Shown in pieces: positions 42,597 through 52,118 of a stretch of 64,000 bases of DNA (positions within the stretch are counted from its first letter, which is position 1; each line of letters starts with the position of its first letter). Source of the stretch: Hyphomicrobiales bacterium (GTDB lineage Bacteria > Pseudomonadota > Alphaproteobacteria > Rhizobiales > RI-29). The stretch lies in the NCBI GenBank assembly GCA_016125495.1, contig WGLQ01000029.1:1-64000 (forward strand), written 5' to 3'. The notes below the pieces were generated by a model, which saw only the letters and a program-made list of their open reading frames with translations, was not told the DNA's origin and did no database searches. The position numbers and the translations under genes are program-made.

Positions 42597-44048
42597 TCAG
42601 GCAACGCCAGTCCTGCCATCCCCGGTGAGCGCCGCCCAGACCTGCTCGAGGGTCGAATCCTTCTTCACCCTCCAGAACGGCTCGCCGCGCGCCGATGCCG
42701 CCGTCGAAAGCGTTATCGTGCGGCTCAGGGCCGGGACGCGCCCTGTGATGAGGTGGCACATGTCCGAGAGCACCGAGTGCGCATTGCCATAGTAGCTGTG
42801 GCCGAGCATGTCGGTGTCGACCTCGCTGGCGTCGATCACCTCCACTTTCGCGGGCAGGATTGCGAGGGCCGCGAAGTCGCCGGCGCGCGGATAGCCGTGC
42901 ACGCCCTTCGAGGTCGCGAGCGCCGTGTCCTTCGTGGAAGTATAGAGCGTTACGCGCGAGTTCATGGCGGTGATCCGCGGCGCGATCTGGTCGATGAAGA
43001 CGTCGGCATCGATGTCGGGTGCCGTGAGGATCACCTCGCCCAGCACCTCCTTTTCCTCGTCCGTCAGGATCCAGTAGAGCTGCATCAGTGCATCCGTCAC
43101 GATCCTGTTGCCCATGCTGTGGGCGATGAGGTGCACGGTTTTTGCTCCCGTCTCGCGTACGACGTCGAGCAGGAAGGCGCGGAAATGCTCCGTCGCCCAG
43201 CGGGAATTGTTCTCTGATTCCGTGTAAGCATTGACGCCCATCTCGGTCAGCCCGGCAGTCGGCCAGTCGAACATGATGGGCGCGCCGGAAAATTTCATGT
43301 CGAATGCCATCTGTGCGGTTCGCCGCGCCGCGTCCTCGAAGGAGACCGAAAATCCGTGCACGAAGACGAAGGCCTTCTTTTCGTCCCCCATCGCGTTGTC
43401 GAGATTGGAAAGGAAGGTGGCTCGGTCGCTCGTCCCGAGGCTCAGAAGCATGATGTGTTGACCCGGCTGTTCGGAGCGGAACCACCCGGGTGCCTCGAGT
43501 TCGCCGATCTTGTGGATCTTGGGGATGCTGACCTCGCACGTCCCGTAGGTGATCGGCGAGCCGCCGCGCGGCGCCCGTGCATTGGTGAAGCGCTCGTCGG
43601 GCTTGGCGAGAGCGCCGGCGTCCGCGCGATCGGTTCCGTAGTGCACCGTCACCACGTAATGGTCCTCGCGCTCGGCACCGATGGGCGCGGCCTCACCTTC
43701 CATGGCGGGGGCCTCCATGGCGACCGGCCCGCGCTCCGGCCGTTCCATCCGCTCGGCCCGGGCCGGCATCGGAGCCGGCGCGCGCTCGCGCATGGGCGCC
43801 GGGCGCGGTGCTTCGGAGTGCGCGGGGCGCGGCGGCGCAACGGGCGCCCCCGCGCCGGTCTCCGTCATGCTGGGGCGCTCTTTGGCGATCGTCGGTGCAT
43901 CGCTTTCGCTTTCGCGTCCCGGTGCCTCGGCCTTCGGCCGCCCTCCCACGTTCTTCGTCATCAGGTAGAGGAGGAAGAAGAAAACGAACGTGACGACGCC
44001 CGCCTCGTAGGGCTGGCGGGTGAAGAAATCGATGATACCGTCGAGCAT
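42597..44048 (-). CDS. DUF900-type alpha/beta hydrolase, membrane-anchored
   Basis: 483 aa from the ATG at 44048 with GGGGAG upstream. A single N-terminal membrane helix (about 16-31) leads into a Pro/Ala/Glu/Arg-rich linker to about residue 125, then an esterase-like domain. This has FVFVHGFSVSFEDAARRTAQ, nucleophile Ser in IAHSMGNR, DIDADVF and a late His in GHSYYGNAH. The catalytic domain probably faces the periplasm. Substrate unknown. It follows the peptidoglycan-binding protein gene on the same strand after 59 nt. Confidence 0.78.
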   Translation of the reverse strand: MLDGIIDFFTRQPYEAGVVTFVFFFLLYLMTKNVGGRPKAEAPGRESESDAPTIAKERPSMTETGAGAPVAPPRPAHSEAPRPAPMRERAPAPMPARAERMERPERGPVAMEAPAMEGEAAPIGAEREDHYVVTVHYGTDRADAGALAKPDERFTNARAPRGGSPITYGTCEVSIPKIHKIGELEAPGWFRSEQPGQHIMLLSLGTSDRATFLSNLDNAMGDEKKAFVFVHGFSVSFEDAARRTAQMAFDMKFSGAPIMFDWPTAGLTEMGVNAYTESENNSRWATEHFRAFLLDVVRETGAKTVHLIAHSMGNRIVTDALMQLYWILTDEEKEVLGEVILTAPDIDADVFIDQIAPRITAMNSRVTLYTSTKDTALATSKGVHGYPRAGDFAALAILPAKVEVIDASEVDTDMLGHSYYGNAHSVLSDMCHLITGRVPALSRTITLSTAASARGEPFWRVKKDSTLEQVWAALTGDGRTGVA

Positions 44049-44107
44049 ATCGCTCCCCTCTGAGGTTTCGTTCCTCGCGTCGACCCCCGTCACGCCCGCA
44101 AACGCCG

Positions 44108-46336
44108 TCAGGCGAGCGGCGACTTGAGGCTCTCGTGCAGTACGGTCGCCACGTAACGCACCGACGTCGAGCGCGAAAGGAACGGCTGTTGCGCCCAGTA
44201 GGCCCACATCCCCGGCGGGACATAAACCATGAGGCTCGAGCGCACGCGCCCGGTCTGCCTGCCGCTCACGGTGCGGGTGTTGCGCTTGACGCGCATGGCC
44301 GCCGCCTTCCTGTCGAGGGCGCGCAGCTGCGCATCGAGCTGCTCCTGTCCCGCCAGAACGGACCCTTGGAGCGTGGTGACGAACTCGTCGTAGAGCCGTT
44401 CGACCGCGCGACGCTCACTGTCGTCCACAAGCTCTTCGAGGGCGGCGCTGGCGAGGATCGCGCTCTTCGTATTCGGGTCCCGGAGCACGGCTGCGAGACT
44501 CTGCGAGGCAACGACGCTCGCGAACCCGGCAAGCTCCCTGCGCCCTGCGCCCTGGCGCGGGTCCTGCCGGTTCGACAGCGTCTCGACCGCGCGCTTCACC
44601 GACGCGTCACCGCTTCCGTAGGCCTCGAGGATTTCGTTCACCAGGAGATCGGCGATCGCCTCGCGCGGCATGTAGAGCCGGCAGACCGCCCAGGCGATCG
44701 AGCCGACAGTTGCCGGTGAAGCAACGAGCCCTTCCTCGTTGAGTGGCCGGTAGGCCTGCCAGCCTTTGACGTCCTCGGGGATCCAGTCGAGATAGACGCC
44801 GGTCTGCTGTGTAACGCTGTTGAAGTGCGCATAATCGCTGCGTCTGAGGAGCCGGGAGCGGAAGAATCCGCCGCTGTTGAGCGCGGCCCAGCCGATCTGC
44901 GGGTTCTGCCGCCTCCACTCCTGCGACTTGTCGCGATAGGCCTTCGTATTGTAGGCAGCCTGGAAGCGCTCGATGTAGCGCGCGATCTCGGAGTCGCCGA
45001 ACCGGCTCTTCTTGAGGAGTGTTGCCTCCTGCGGGCCGAGATTGGCGATGACGTAGTGGGCCTCGGCGCAGTAGAAGCCGGCGTACTTCTTGTCGAACGT
45101 CTCCTTGTTGAGGGTCGCGAGCGTTGTCGCGAAATCCGCGAGTGAGGCCTGGTCGCAGGCCTCGAGCGAGTTGAATTTCTCCCGATCCTCGAATTTGTGA
45201 TCCGTATGATCGGTGTGGAACGGCGCCACCATCGCGGCGAAGCAGTCCCACATGTCGGCGTTCTGCTTGTAAGCCGCGAGCGTCGCATCCGGAATAGGGT
45301 CCTGCGCGCCAGCCTGATAGTCGATGGCGAAGAGCTGGATGCCGTAGTGGGGAAATTTATCCGATGGATCGTCATAGTTTCCCCAGTCGCTCTTGACGGT
45401 GATCGTTTTTCCATCCCGCCAGCCGAGCGACAGCGCGCCGAGGTGCGAGCCTCCTGCGATGGTGTACTTGTTGGCGAGAATGTCCGGGATGCGTCCGCCC
45501 TGTGCCGTCTCGTTGAGCGGAATGTCGGCGAAGTGCACCCACTCCTTCATGAGCCGCAGGTGTTGGCGGCCCATTTCCCGCGTGATGGCGTCGATCTCTC
45601 TGTGCCCCGCCTTGCCACCGAAAAAGGCGACGCGCGTGCCTGTCCCACCCGCCAGGCTGTAGCGGTGGGCCGGCCGTCGGAGCACGGCTTCCTCGGGCAG
45701 GGCTACGAGCAGAGGGGCGAGGCTCGCGGCGAACGCGCTGCCCTGGGCCGCAGCGGCGCCACCGATGAACTGGCGGACGGGGATGAGCGCCTTCGACTCG
45801 AAGAGGTCGTCGCCGCTCGTGTATGCGGGCAGCCGGGCGCCGACCGCGGCCTTCTTGACGAGGTCGTTGTGCTGGAATGGATTGTAGCTGTGGCCCGTAC
45901 CCTTGACGTTGAAGCTGCGGTTGAGCTGGCTGGATGCGATCGCGACGGCCGCCGGCCGCACGATGCCGTCGAGATTGTCCGGCAATTCGACAGCCGGTGC
46001 TGTCGGATCGAGATGGCCGAGCGCGATCTCGCCGTTCGGGTAGATCGGAACGCCGAACGACTGGACAGGCGGCAGGGTGCCAGCATCGACGGTTCCCCCA
46101 CCCGAACCACTGCCGCCGGAACCACCACCGCCGCCCGTTCCACCCGGCTGGCCGAGCGTACGCTTCATGTGCGCCAGCGTCACGGCGCCCGCGATTCCGT
46201 CCACCCCGAGCCCGTGCCGCGACTGATAGGCTTTGACGGCGTCGGCTGTCGCCGTGCCATAGATGCCATCGACCGCGAGCCCGAGCCAAGTCTGGACCTC
46301 GCGGACCTGCTCGCCGCGGGAACCAACGCGCAACAT
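44108..46336 (-). CDS. Peptidoglycan-binding protein with large uncharacterised C-terminal region
   Basis: 742 aa from the ATG at 46336. Residues 3-62 form a peptidoglycan-binding domain (VREVQTWLGLAVDGIYG, AYQSRHGLGVDGIAG), followed by a Gly/Ser linker (about 66-85) and a 650-residue region I do not recognise. That region contains GGSHLGALSLGW (His298) and FYCAEAHYV (Cys423), an order that resembles permuted papain-like amidases, plus a Lys/Arg-rich tail. No signal peptide is seen, so export would need another route. It shares orientation with the DUF900 gene. Confidence 0.7.
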   Translation of the reverse strand: MLRVGSRGEQVREVQTWLGLAVDGIYGTATADAVKAYQSRHGLGVDGIAGAVTLAHMKRTLGQPGGTGGGGGSGGSGSGGGTVDAGTLPPVQSFGVPIYPNGEIALGHLDPTAPAVELPDNLDGIVRPAAVAIASSQLNRSFNVKGTGHSYNPFQHNDLVKKAAVGARLPAYTSGDDLFESKALIPVRQFIGGAAAAQGSAFAASLAPLLVALPEEAVLRRPAHRYSLAGGTGTRVAFFGGKAGHREIDAITREMGRQHLRLMKEWVHFADIPLNETAQGGRIPDILANKYTIAGGSHLGALSLGWRDGKTITVKSDWGNYDDPSDKFPHYGIQLFAIDYQAGAQDPIPDATLAAYKQNADMWDCFAAMVAPFHTDHTDHKFEDREKFNSLEACDQASLADFATTLATLNKETFDKKYAGFYCAEAHYVIANLGPQEATLLKKSRFGDSEIARYIERFQAAYNTKAYRDKSQEWRRQNPQIGWAALNSGGFFRSRLLRRSDYAHFNSVTQQTGVYLDWIPEDVKGWQAYRPLNEEGLVASPATVGSIAWAVCRLYMPREAIADLLVNEILEAYGSGDASVKRAVETLSNRQDPRQGAGRRELAGFASVVASQSLAAVLRDPNTKSAILASAALEELVDDSERRAVERLYDEFVTTLQGSVLAGQEQLDAQLRALDRKAAAMRVKRNTRTVSGRQTGRVRSSLMVYVPPGMWAYWAQQPFLSRSTSVRYVATVLHESLKSPLA

Positions 46337-46521
46337 CACTCGACCCTTTGCGATACGGTAGCTTGGTTGCCGCAATACGGCGCCTACGACGTTACGTTGA
46401 ATGTCCTTTTCGAAGCAACCGACTTCTGGACCACCCCGTCCGACCACCGCCAGCCCTTGCTTCGCACCGGCCATGCTGCTCAATTCGGTTCCAGAGCGAA
46501 CAGCGAGTGTGAGGAGTGACC

Positions 46522-46812
46522 ATGCCAAAGGCGTATTGGATTGCCAGCGTCGAGGTGACCGACCCCGACAACTACAAGAATTACGCCGCCCTCGCGCCCG
46601 CCTGCATCGAGCGTCACGGTGGCCGGTTCCTCGCCCGCGGCGGCAAGGCCGAGCAGATGGAAGGGGCCGGCCGCCCGCGCAACGTGGTGATCGAATTTCC
46701 CTCGCTCGAAGCGGCGCGCACCTGCTACAATTCGAAGGAATATCAGGCCGCAAAGGCCGAGCGCAAAGGCGCCGGCATCGCGAGCATCGTGATCGTCGAA
46801 GGCGTCGCCTAG
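46522..46812 (+). CDS. DUF1330 domain protein
   Basis: 96 aa, one complete DUF1330 (dimeric alpha/beta barrel-like) domain: KAYWIASVEVTDPDNYKNYA, GGRFLARGG, VIEFPSLEAARTCYNSKEY and IVIVEG. The biochemical role of the family is not established. The ATG has GAGGAG 6 nt upstream. It is followed 42 nt later by a paralogue. Confidence 0.88.
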   Translation: MPKAYWIASVEVTDPDNYKNYAALAPACIERHGGRFLARGGKAEQMEGAGRPRNVVIEFPSLEAARTCYNSKEYQAAKAERKGAGIASIVIVEGVA

Positions 46813-46854
46813 GGCGTGACCCGAGGCGCGTCTCCAGGCTGAGGGAGAGCCATC

Positions 46855-47142
46855 ATGGCCAAGGGATATTGGATCGCGCACATCGCCGTCACCGACCCTG
46901 CGGCCTACGAAAAATACCGCGCCGCCAACGGTGCGGTCTTTGCGGCCTGGGGCGCGCGCTTCGTCGTTCGCGGCGGCCAGAGCGAGAACCCGGAGGGCAA
47001 GTTGCGCGGGCGCCACGTCATTCTCGAGTTCGATAGTTACGAGAAGGCCCTCGCCTGCTATCGCTCTCCGGAGTATCAGGAGCTAGTGCGCATGCGGCAG
47101 GCCGGAGCCGAGGGCGATGTCGTCATCGTCGAAGGCGTCTGA
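46855..47142 (+). CDS. DUF1330 domain protein (paralogue)
   Basis: 95 aa, similar throughout to the preceding protein (KGYWIAHIAVTDPAAYEKYR, ARFVVRGGQ, ILEFDSYEKALACYRSPEY). GGGAG precedes the ATG. Tandem duplication with moderate divergence suggests a heterodimer or separate substrates; unproven. Confidence 0.88.
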   Translation: MAKGYWIAHIAVTDPAAYEKYRAANGAVFAAWGARFVVRGGQSENPEGKLRGRHVILEFDSYEKALACYRSPEYQELVRMRQAGAEGDVVIVEGV

Positions 47143-47183
47143 GGCGCCACGATAGCATCGCCTCTCCAATCGAAGGCCGCGAC

Positions 47184-48131
47184 GTGACCGAAACCGCCGC
47201 CCCGAACACGTCCGCAGTCGGCGGCGCGGCCCCTGGGCACGCCTATCGCCGCCACGCGCTCGGCCTTGCCATGACCACCTTCGCGGTCGTGGTCATGTCG
47301 TTCGATGCCCTGCTCTTGCGCCTCATCGATGGTGACGTCTGGTCCGTTGCCGTCTGGCGCGGCCTGCTTGCCGGCTCGACCCTCTGGCTCGCGCTCATGG
47401 TCTGGCGCGGCCCAACCGGCGCCGTGCGGGCCATCGCCGGTCTCGGTTTTGTCGGCATCGCCGCCGCCTGCATCTACGGTGTCGGCGTCGTCAGCTTCGT
47501 TTCCGGTCTCGCGGCCACGAGCGTCGCCACGATCCTCGTCATCATGGCCGCAACGCCCTTGTTCTCGGCTCTCGCCGCCGCACTGCTCTTTGCCAATTGG
47601 GCTCCGCGACGCACTTGGATCGCCATGGTGTTCGGCTTCATCGGCGTGTGGATCGCGGTCAGCGGTCCGGCGAGTGAGAGCAACATCACGGGCGTCGCGA
47701 CCTGCCTGCTCTCGGCGCTCAGCCTTGGCACCTACCTCGCCGTGCTCCAGCACGTGACGCGCCTCGACACGCTCGCCACCACCGGTCTCGGCAATCTCCT
47801 CTGCGGATCGCTTGCGCTCTTCTTCGGCGATCCGCTTTCCTTCGATGCCACGCAAATGGGTTACATGCTGTTGCTGGGCCTCGTCGTTCTGCCCCTTTCC
47901 TTCGGGCTCTTCACGCTCGGTCCCCGCTACATCTCCGGCGCGGAAACCGGCCTCGTTCTGCTCCTCGAGACGGTGTTGGGGCCGTTCTGGGTCTGGCTGG
48001 TTCTGAGCGATCGGCCGGAGCCGACGGCCGTGCTCGGAGGCGCAGTGGTCGTGACCACGCTTGCGGTCAATGCCGTGCTCGGCCTGCGCGCGGCCCGCCG
48101 GCCGGTCGAGAGGGTCGACGGAGCGCTCTAG
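47184..48131 (+). CDS. EamA/DMT family transporter
   Basis: 315 aa from a GTG at 47184. Ten hydrophobic helices form two EamA repeats (from about 25 and about 165). It is an inner-membrane exporter of unknown metabolite, 41 nt after the DUF1330 pair and perhaps in their operon. Confidence 0.85.
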   Translation: MTETAAPNTSAVGGAAPGHAYRRHALGLAMTTFAVVVMSFDALLLRLIDGDVWSVAVWRGLLAGSTLWLALMVWRGPTGAVRAIAGLGFVGIAAACIYGVGVVSFVSGLAATSVATILVIMAATPLFSALAAALLFANWAPRRTWIAMVFGFIGVWIAVSGPASESNITGVATCLLSALSLGTYLAVLQHVTRLDTLATTGLGNLLCGSLALFFGDPLSFDATQMGYMLLLGLVVLPLSFGLFTLGPRYISGAETGLVLLLETVLGPFWVWLVLSDRPEPTAVLGGAVVVTTLAVNAVLGLRAARRPVERVDGAL

Positions 48132-48150
48132 CGTCGGTACCGGCGATCGG

Positions 48151-48172
48151 CCGCCGGGGTTGCCGCCGGCGG
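48151..48172. terminator. Hairpin between convergent genes
   Basis: CCGCCGG and CCGGCGG pair perfectly around an 8-nt loop, between the EamA stop and the hydrolase stop on the other strand. No T-run. Confidence 0.35.
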
Positions 48173-48194
48173 GACCGCGGCGCTTCGGGCGCGC

Positions 48195-48992
48195 TCAGGC
48201 ATTCGCGTCCGCGAGGAAGGCGAGGATCGGGCCCGTGAAATGCTCCGGTTGCTCGATGAGGCCGAGATGTTGGAGCTGCGGCACGATGATCACGCGCGCC
48301 CCGGCGATCTCGCCCGCGATCGCGCGCGACATGTCCGGCGTGCTGCCGCTGTCGTTTTCACATGTCACGACCAACGTCGCCAGCGCGATCGGTGGATCGG
48401 GCCGGATCAATTCGACGACACCCTTGGCAAGCAACTGGCGGAACTGCGCATAGCAACGGGGATCGTTCGCGAGCACCGCCGCGCGCACCGCCGCGATTTC
48501 CTCCGGCTCCCGAGAGATGAAATCCGCCGTGAACCACCGTGCGATCGTCGCATCGATCGTGGCTCCCGGTCCCCCGTCCGCCGTCGCCGCCGCCCGCTCT
48601 TCCACGAGCCGCTGCTGTTCGGCGCCCCGCTCGTGCGGCGAATTGAGGATCGCGAGCGCCGAGACGCGATGGCCGTGGTCGATCGCCACCCGCCGGTTGA
48701 TCATGCCGCCGAGGGAAAACCCGACGAGCGCCGCCTTTTCGATCCCGAGGTGGTCGAGTAGGCCGATGAGCTGGCGGGCGAGGAGACGGAGCGTCGGTGG
48801 TTCCTTCGGCAGTGCGCTCTTTCCGTGGCCCGGCAGATCGTAGGCGATCACCCGGTGGCGTTTGGCGAGGACGGGGATGTGCTTGCGCCACATGCCGCGG
48901 TGGAGTCCGAGGCCGTGGATCAACACCACGGCCGCGCCATCGTCGGGACCCGTCATCTCATAGACGGTTCCGTCGTGCTCTCGCGCTGTCAT
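48195..48992 (-). CDS. Alpha/beta hydrolase
   Basis: 265 aa from the ATG at 48992. The oxyanion motif is LIHGLGLHRGMW, nucleophile Ser93 is in GFSLGGM, and a catalytic His lies in LQHLGLIEQPEHF. It resembles PcaD/BioH-type esterases and lactonases. It lies 55 nt downstream of the luciferase-like monooxygenase gene and is probably co-transcribed, so it may hydrolyse a Baeyer-Villiger-type ester product; this is inference. Confidence 0.82.
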   Translation of the reverse strand: MTAREHDGTVYEMTGPDDGAAVVLIHGLGLHRGMWRKHIPVLAKRHRVIAYDLPGHGKSALPKEPPTLRLLARQLIGLLDHLGIEKAALVGFSLGGMINRRVAIDHGHRVSALAILNSPHERGAEQQRLVEERAAATADGGPGATIDATIARWFTADFISREPEEIAAVRAAVLANDPRCYAQFRQLLAKGVVELIRPDPPIALATLVVTCENDSGSTPDMSRAIAGEIAGARVIIVPQLQHLGLIEQPEHFTGPILAFLADANA

Positions 48993-49047
48993 CCCGACTT
49001 GATTTCCTCGTGCCAATCGCCCCCGCGCCGAGCGCCGGCCGGCCCGC

Positions 49048-50085
49048 TCATGAAAAGGCCGGGATCACCTCCTTGCAGAAGAGCTCGAGCGAACGCTTCT
49101 GGCGCGCGTGATCGAGGCCGAGGCTCGCGTAGTAGATGAAGGAATCGACCCCGAGGGCCTCGTAGCGGCGCAACTTGGCGATAGCCTCCTCGGGCGTTCC
49201 GAACATGAGGTTCTCGCGCAGCATCGCGGGATCGTATTCCCCCCGGTTGGCCAGTTCCTCGAGTGGAATCTCGCGCGGAAAGCCGTTCGCCACGTCGCCG
49301 AGGTTGCGAAACAGGTTCTCGAACTGGCCGAGCACCCGCTGGATCGCACGCACCGGCTCGTGCCAGTCGTCGGGCCGGTCGTAGAGCACCGTATGTCGCA
49401 TCATTGCCAGATGCGGGCGCGCCTTGCCGGGGAATTTCGCCATCGCCTCGTCCAGCCGGGCCTTGTAGAGTTCGGCCTCGCTGAACGGACGGGTCAGCGG
49501 CCACGACATGATATGGCAGCCGTGCTCGACGGCATAGTCGTAGGTGATGGGCGCCCGCGCGGCCACCCAGATCGGCGGATGTGGCGACTGTAGTGGCTTG
49601 GGCACCGAGGTCGACACCGGGAACGACCAGTATTTGCCCTCGTGGGTATAATCTCCTGCCCAGAGCGCTTTCAGCGCCGGCAGCATCTCGTGCATGTATT
49701 GCCAGGCGTCGCTCTGCTTGAGGCCAGGGTGCATGCGGTCGAACTCGCGCTGATAGGCGCCCGAGCCGATGCCGAACTCGAGCCGCCCGCCGCTGATGAG
49801 ATCGGTGAATGCGGCTTCCCCCGCGAGCCGGATGGGGTGCCAATAGGGCGCGACGGCGACCGCTGTGCCGAGCCGGATCCGATCGGTGTGCGCGGCCCAC
49901 CAGGTGAGGATCTGGAAGGGGTTCGGCGCGATCGTCATTTCGAGCGCATGGTGCTCGGCGGCCCAGACGATGCTGAACCCGCCGCGGTCCGCCATCTGCA
50001 CCATTTCGAGGGTGTGGCGTTCGACGTCGCGCATGTCGAGCGAACCGTCCATCCGCTCGAGATTGATCGCCAGCTGGAATTTCAT
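49048..50085 (-). CDS. Luciferase-like (LLM) flavin-dependent monooxygenase
   Basis: 345 aa TIM-barrel flavoenzyme from the ATG at 50085 with GGGAG upstream. WAAEHHALEMTIAPNPF, RIRLGTAVAVAPYWHPIRLAGEAA and RLEFGIGSGAYQREFDR are family hallmarks for FMN or F420 binding. It oxygenates a small organic molecule using reduced flavin supplied by another protein. It is divergent from a LysR gene and upstream of the hydrolase. Confidence 0.88.
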   Translation of the reverse strand: MKFQLAINLERMDGSLDMRDVERHTLEMVQMADRGGFSIVWAAEHHALEMTIAPNPFQILTWWAAHTDRIRLGTAVAVAPYWHPIRLAGEAAFTDLISGGRLEFGIGSGAYQREFDRMHPGLKQSDAWQYMHEMLPALKALWAGDYTHEGKYWSFPVSTSVPKPLQSPHPPIWVAARAPITYDYAVEHGCHIMSWPLTRPFSEAELYKARLDEAMAKFPGKARPHLAMMRHTVLYDRPDDWHEPVRAIQRVLGQFENLFRNLGDVANGFPREIPLEELANRGEYDPAMLRENLMFGTPEEAIAKLRRYEALGVDSFIYYASLGLDHARQKRSLELFCKEVIPAFS

Positions 50086-50241
50086 TCTCCCACCCCTCCG
50101 TTCCGCCCGATGGCAGCCCAACCTGATCCCACTGCCTCGACGGACCGCGTGCCCGCCGAGTTGATCACGGCCGTGACCCGGCGCCGGCGACCGCCCACGG
50201 CGACCGACAGCAAAGAAGGAGGGTGATGGCCCTCAAAATCC

Positions 50242-50292
50242 TTGTAAAGCAAAATTTTCCGCAGTAATCGTTCGAGAATTTCGAATATTCGA
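50242..50292 (+). promoter_or_regulatory. Promoter and palindrome between LLM and LysR genes
   Basis: TTGTAA (50242-50247) and TAATCG (50265-50270), 17 nt apart, could drive the LysR gene. Just downstream, TCGAATATTCGA (50281-50292) is a perfect 12-bp palindrome containing a T-N11-A-like core, a plausible LysR site for autoregulation and control of the divergent LLM operon. The 242-nt gap otherwise shows nothing. Confidence 0.4.
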
Positions 50293-50327
50293 CTTCGGAA
50301 CCAGGGTCGGGACCGGATCGACGGGAC

Positions 50328-51182
50328 ATGAACCTCAGCGAGCTGCAAACCTTCCTCGCCATCGTCGAAACCGGCAGTCTGGTGCGCGCCTCCGAGCGCC
50401 TGCGGGTCACCCAGTCGACAGTGACGGCCCGGCTCAAGAGCCTCGAGGCCAGCCTCGGTCAGACACTCCTTCACCGGCGCAAGTCGGGCATCGAATTGAC
50501 CCACGCCGGTTTTCGTTTCCGCCGCTATGCCGAGGCCATGACCGGCCTCTGGCGCCAGGCGCGCCAGGAGACGTCGTTGCCCGAGGGCGTTGCGACGATC
50601 TTCAAGCTCGGCTGCCATTGGGAATTGTGGCCCGAGATCGGGGAGACGACCTTCGAGTGCTTTCATCGCGAGCATCGCCAGGCAGCGCTCGCCGCCTGGC
50701 CCGGCGAACAGGTCGAATTGGACGCCTGGCTCGGGAACGGGCTGCTCGATGCGGCGCTCTGCTATCATCCGAGCGCGCGCCACAACGAAACCATCCACGC
50801 CCTGGTGCGCGAGCGCATCGTGCTGGTCAGCTCGCGCCCCGACAGTCCGGCGCGCTTCGACCCCCACTACGCCTATGTCCACAACGGCGACGACTTCGCC
50901 CGCGAGCATGCGGCCGCCTACGCCGATGCCGATACCTCGCGCATCCATTTCGGCTCCGCGCAGTGGGCCTTGCGGCACCTCCTGGCGAACGGCGGCTCGG
51001 CCTACCTGCCAGAGCGCCTCGCCGCTCCCGAGATCGCCTCGGGCCGCCTCCACCGGCTGGCGGACGCGCCGGAGTTCTCCCGCTCCGTTTACCTCGTCAC
51101 CACCGACGCCTGCGCCGGGAAATGGCCGTGGCTGCACACTCTGGCCCGCGATCTGGCAGGCCGCTGGGGTGACCCGGTATGA
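50328..51182 (+). CDS. LysR-family transcriptional regulator
   Basis: 284 aa. The N-terminal winged HTH (about 3-60: SLVRASERLRVTQSTVTARL) and effector domain are complete, slightly short for the family. It is divergent from the LLM monooxygenase, so that operon is the likely target. The 123-nt gap after it, before the carbonic anhydrase stop, holds no gene. Confidence 0.87.
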   Translation: MNLSELQTFLAIVETGSLVRASERLRVTQSTVTARLKSLEASLGQTLLHRRKSGIELTHAGFRFRRYAEAMTGLWRQARQETSLPEGVATIFKLGCHWELWPEIGETTFECFHREHRQAALAAWPGEQVELDAWLGNGLLDAALCYHPSARHNETIHALVRERIVLVSSRPDSPARFDPHYAYVHNGDDFAREHAAAYADADTSRIHFGSAQWALRHLLANGGSAYLPERLAAPEIASGRLHRLADAPEFSRSVYLVTTDACAGKWPWLHTLARDLAGRWGDPV

Positions 51183-51305
51183 GGAAGATAATTCATGCGC
51201 GTGGTCGCCCGCTGGGCGTTCAAGTGGGGCTCAGGTTTCGCCCGGACGGAGGCGGCGACGCGCCGCGCCGTCCTCTAGCGCCTCTCGAATTGATTTCCGC
51301 TCCAC

Positions 51306-52022
51306 TCAGAGGGGGGCGCCGGCCGCCTCCAGCAGGTCACGCCAGAGGCCTTCACGCGGATCGTAGGCGAGCAGCCGGCCCTCGTTCATGTCGTAGAGCC
51401 AGCCGTGTATGGAAAGCCGCCCCTCCGCCACGCCGTCGGCCACGCTCTGATATGTCATGAGATTGTCGATCTGGAACTGCACGTGCGCACGTGCCACCTC
51501 GTCGTGCCGCTCGGGACCCTCGAGGCCGGCCGCGCGGATCAGGGCATGCGCCGGCCGGGTGAGGTTGATCCAGCGCCTGAGGTGCTGGTCGCCCTCGATG
51601 TGGTCGGTATCGAGGAGTGCCCCGATGCCGCCGCACCCCGTATGTCCGCAGACCACGATGTCGTCGATGCCGAGATGTTCGATGGCATAGGCGATCGCCG
51701 CCCCGACACTGTCGTCGTAGGCGTGCGCCGGTGGCACGCTGTTGGCGATGTTGCGGATTTCGAAGAGTTCGCCGGGGTCCGCGCCGGTGATCTGGGCGGG
51801 CACGACACGGCTGTCCGAGCAGCCGATCCAAAGCAGGCGCGGCTTCTGCTTGGCGGTTGCCAGGTTCCGAAAGAACGCGCGGTCTCGCTCGAAGGCCTCC
51901 CGGAAGCGGGCGTGGCCTTCCATGGCATCAGCAATGTCCGGATCGATGTCCGCCAACCCGCCTGCCGGCCGGTCATCGCCGGGGCGATCGCCGTTACCGT
52001 TTTCGTCGTGCTGGCCCGACAT
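51306..52022 (-). CDS. Beta-class carbonic anhydrase
   Basis: 238 aa from the ATG at 52022 with GAGGAGG upstream. Zinc ligands Cys68, Asp70 (with Arg72, CSDSR), His127 and Cys130 (CGHTGCG) are complete. It interconverts CO2 and bicarbonate in the cytoplasm. Residues 1-35 are an acidic, Gly-rich extension. It ends a minus-strand run of formate/nitrite channel, nucleoside transporter and cupin genes. Confidence 0.93.
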   Translation of the reverse strand: MSGQHDENGNGDRPGDDRPAGGLADIDPDIADAMEGHARFREAFERDRAFFRNLATAKQKPRLLWIGCSDSRVVPAQITGADPGELFEIRNIANSVPPAHAYDDSVGAAIAYAIEHLGIDDIVVCGHTGCGGIGALLDTDHIEGDQHLRRWINLTRPAHALIRAAGLEGPERHDEVARAHVQFQIDNLMTYQSVADGVAEGRLSIHGWLYDMNEGRLLAYDPREGLWRDLLEAAGAPL

Positions 52023-52118
52023 CCCTTGAACCTCCTCGACCTCGAGACCGCAGACCACTACAACAATTAGGCTTTCCCGTGAATGCGTCGCCACCTCACT
52101 CGTCTGGTGCCGGCCGGT

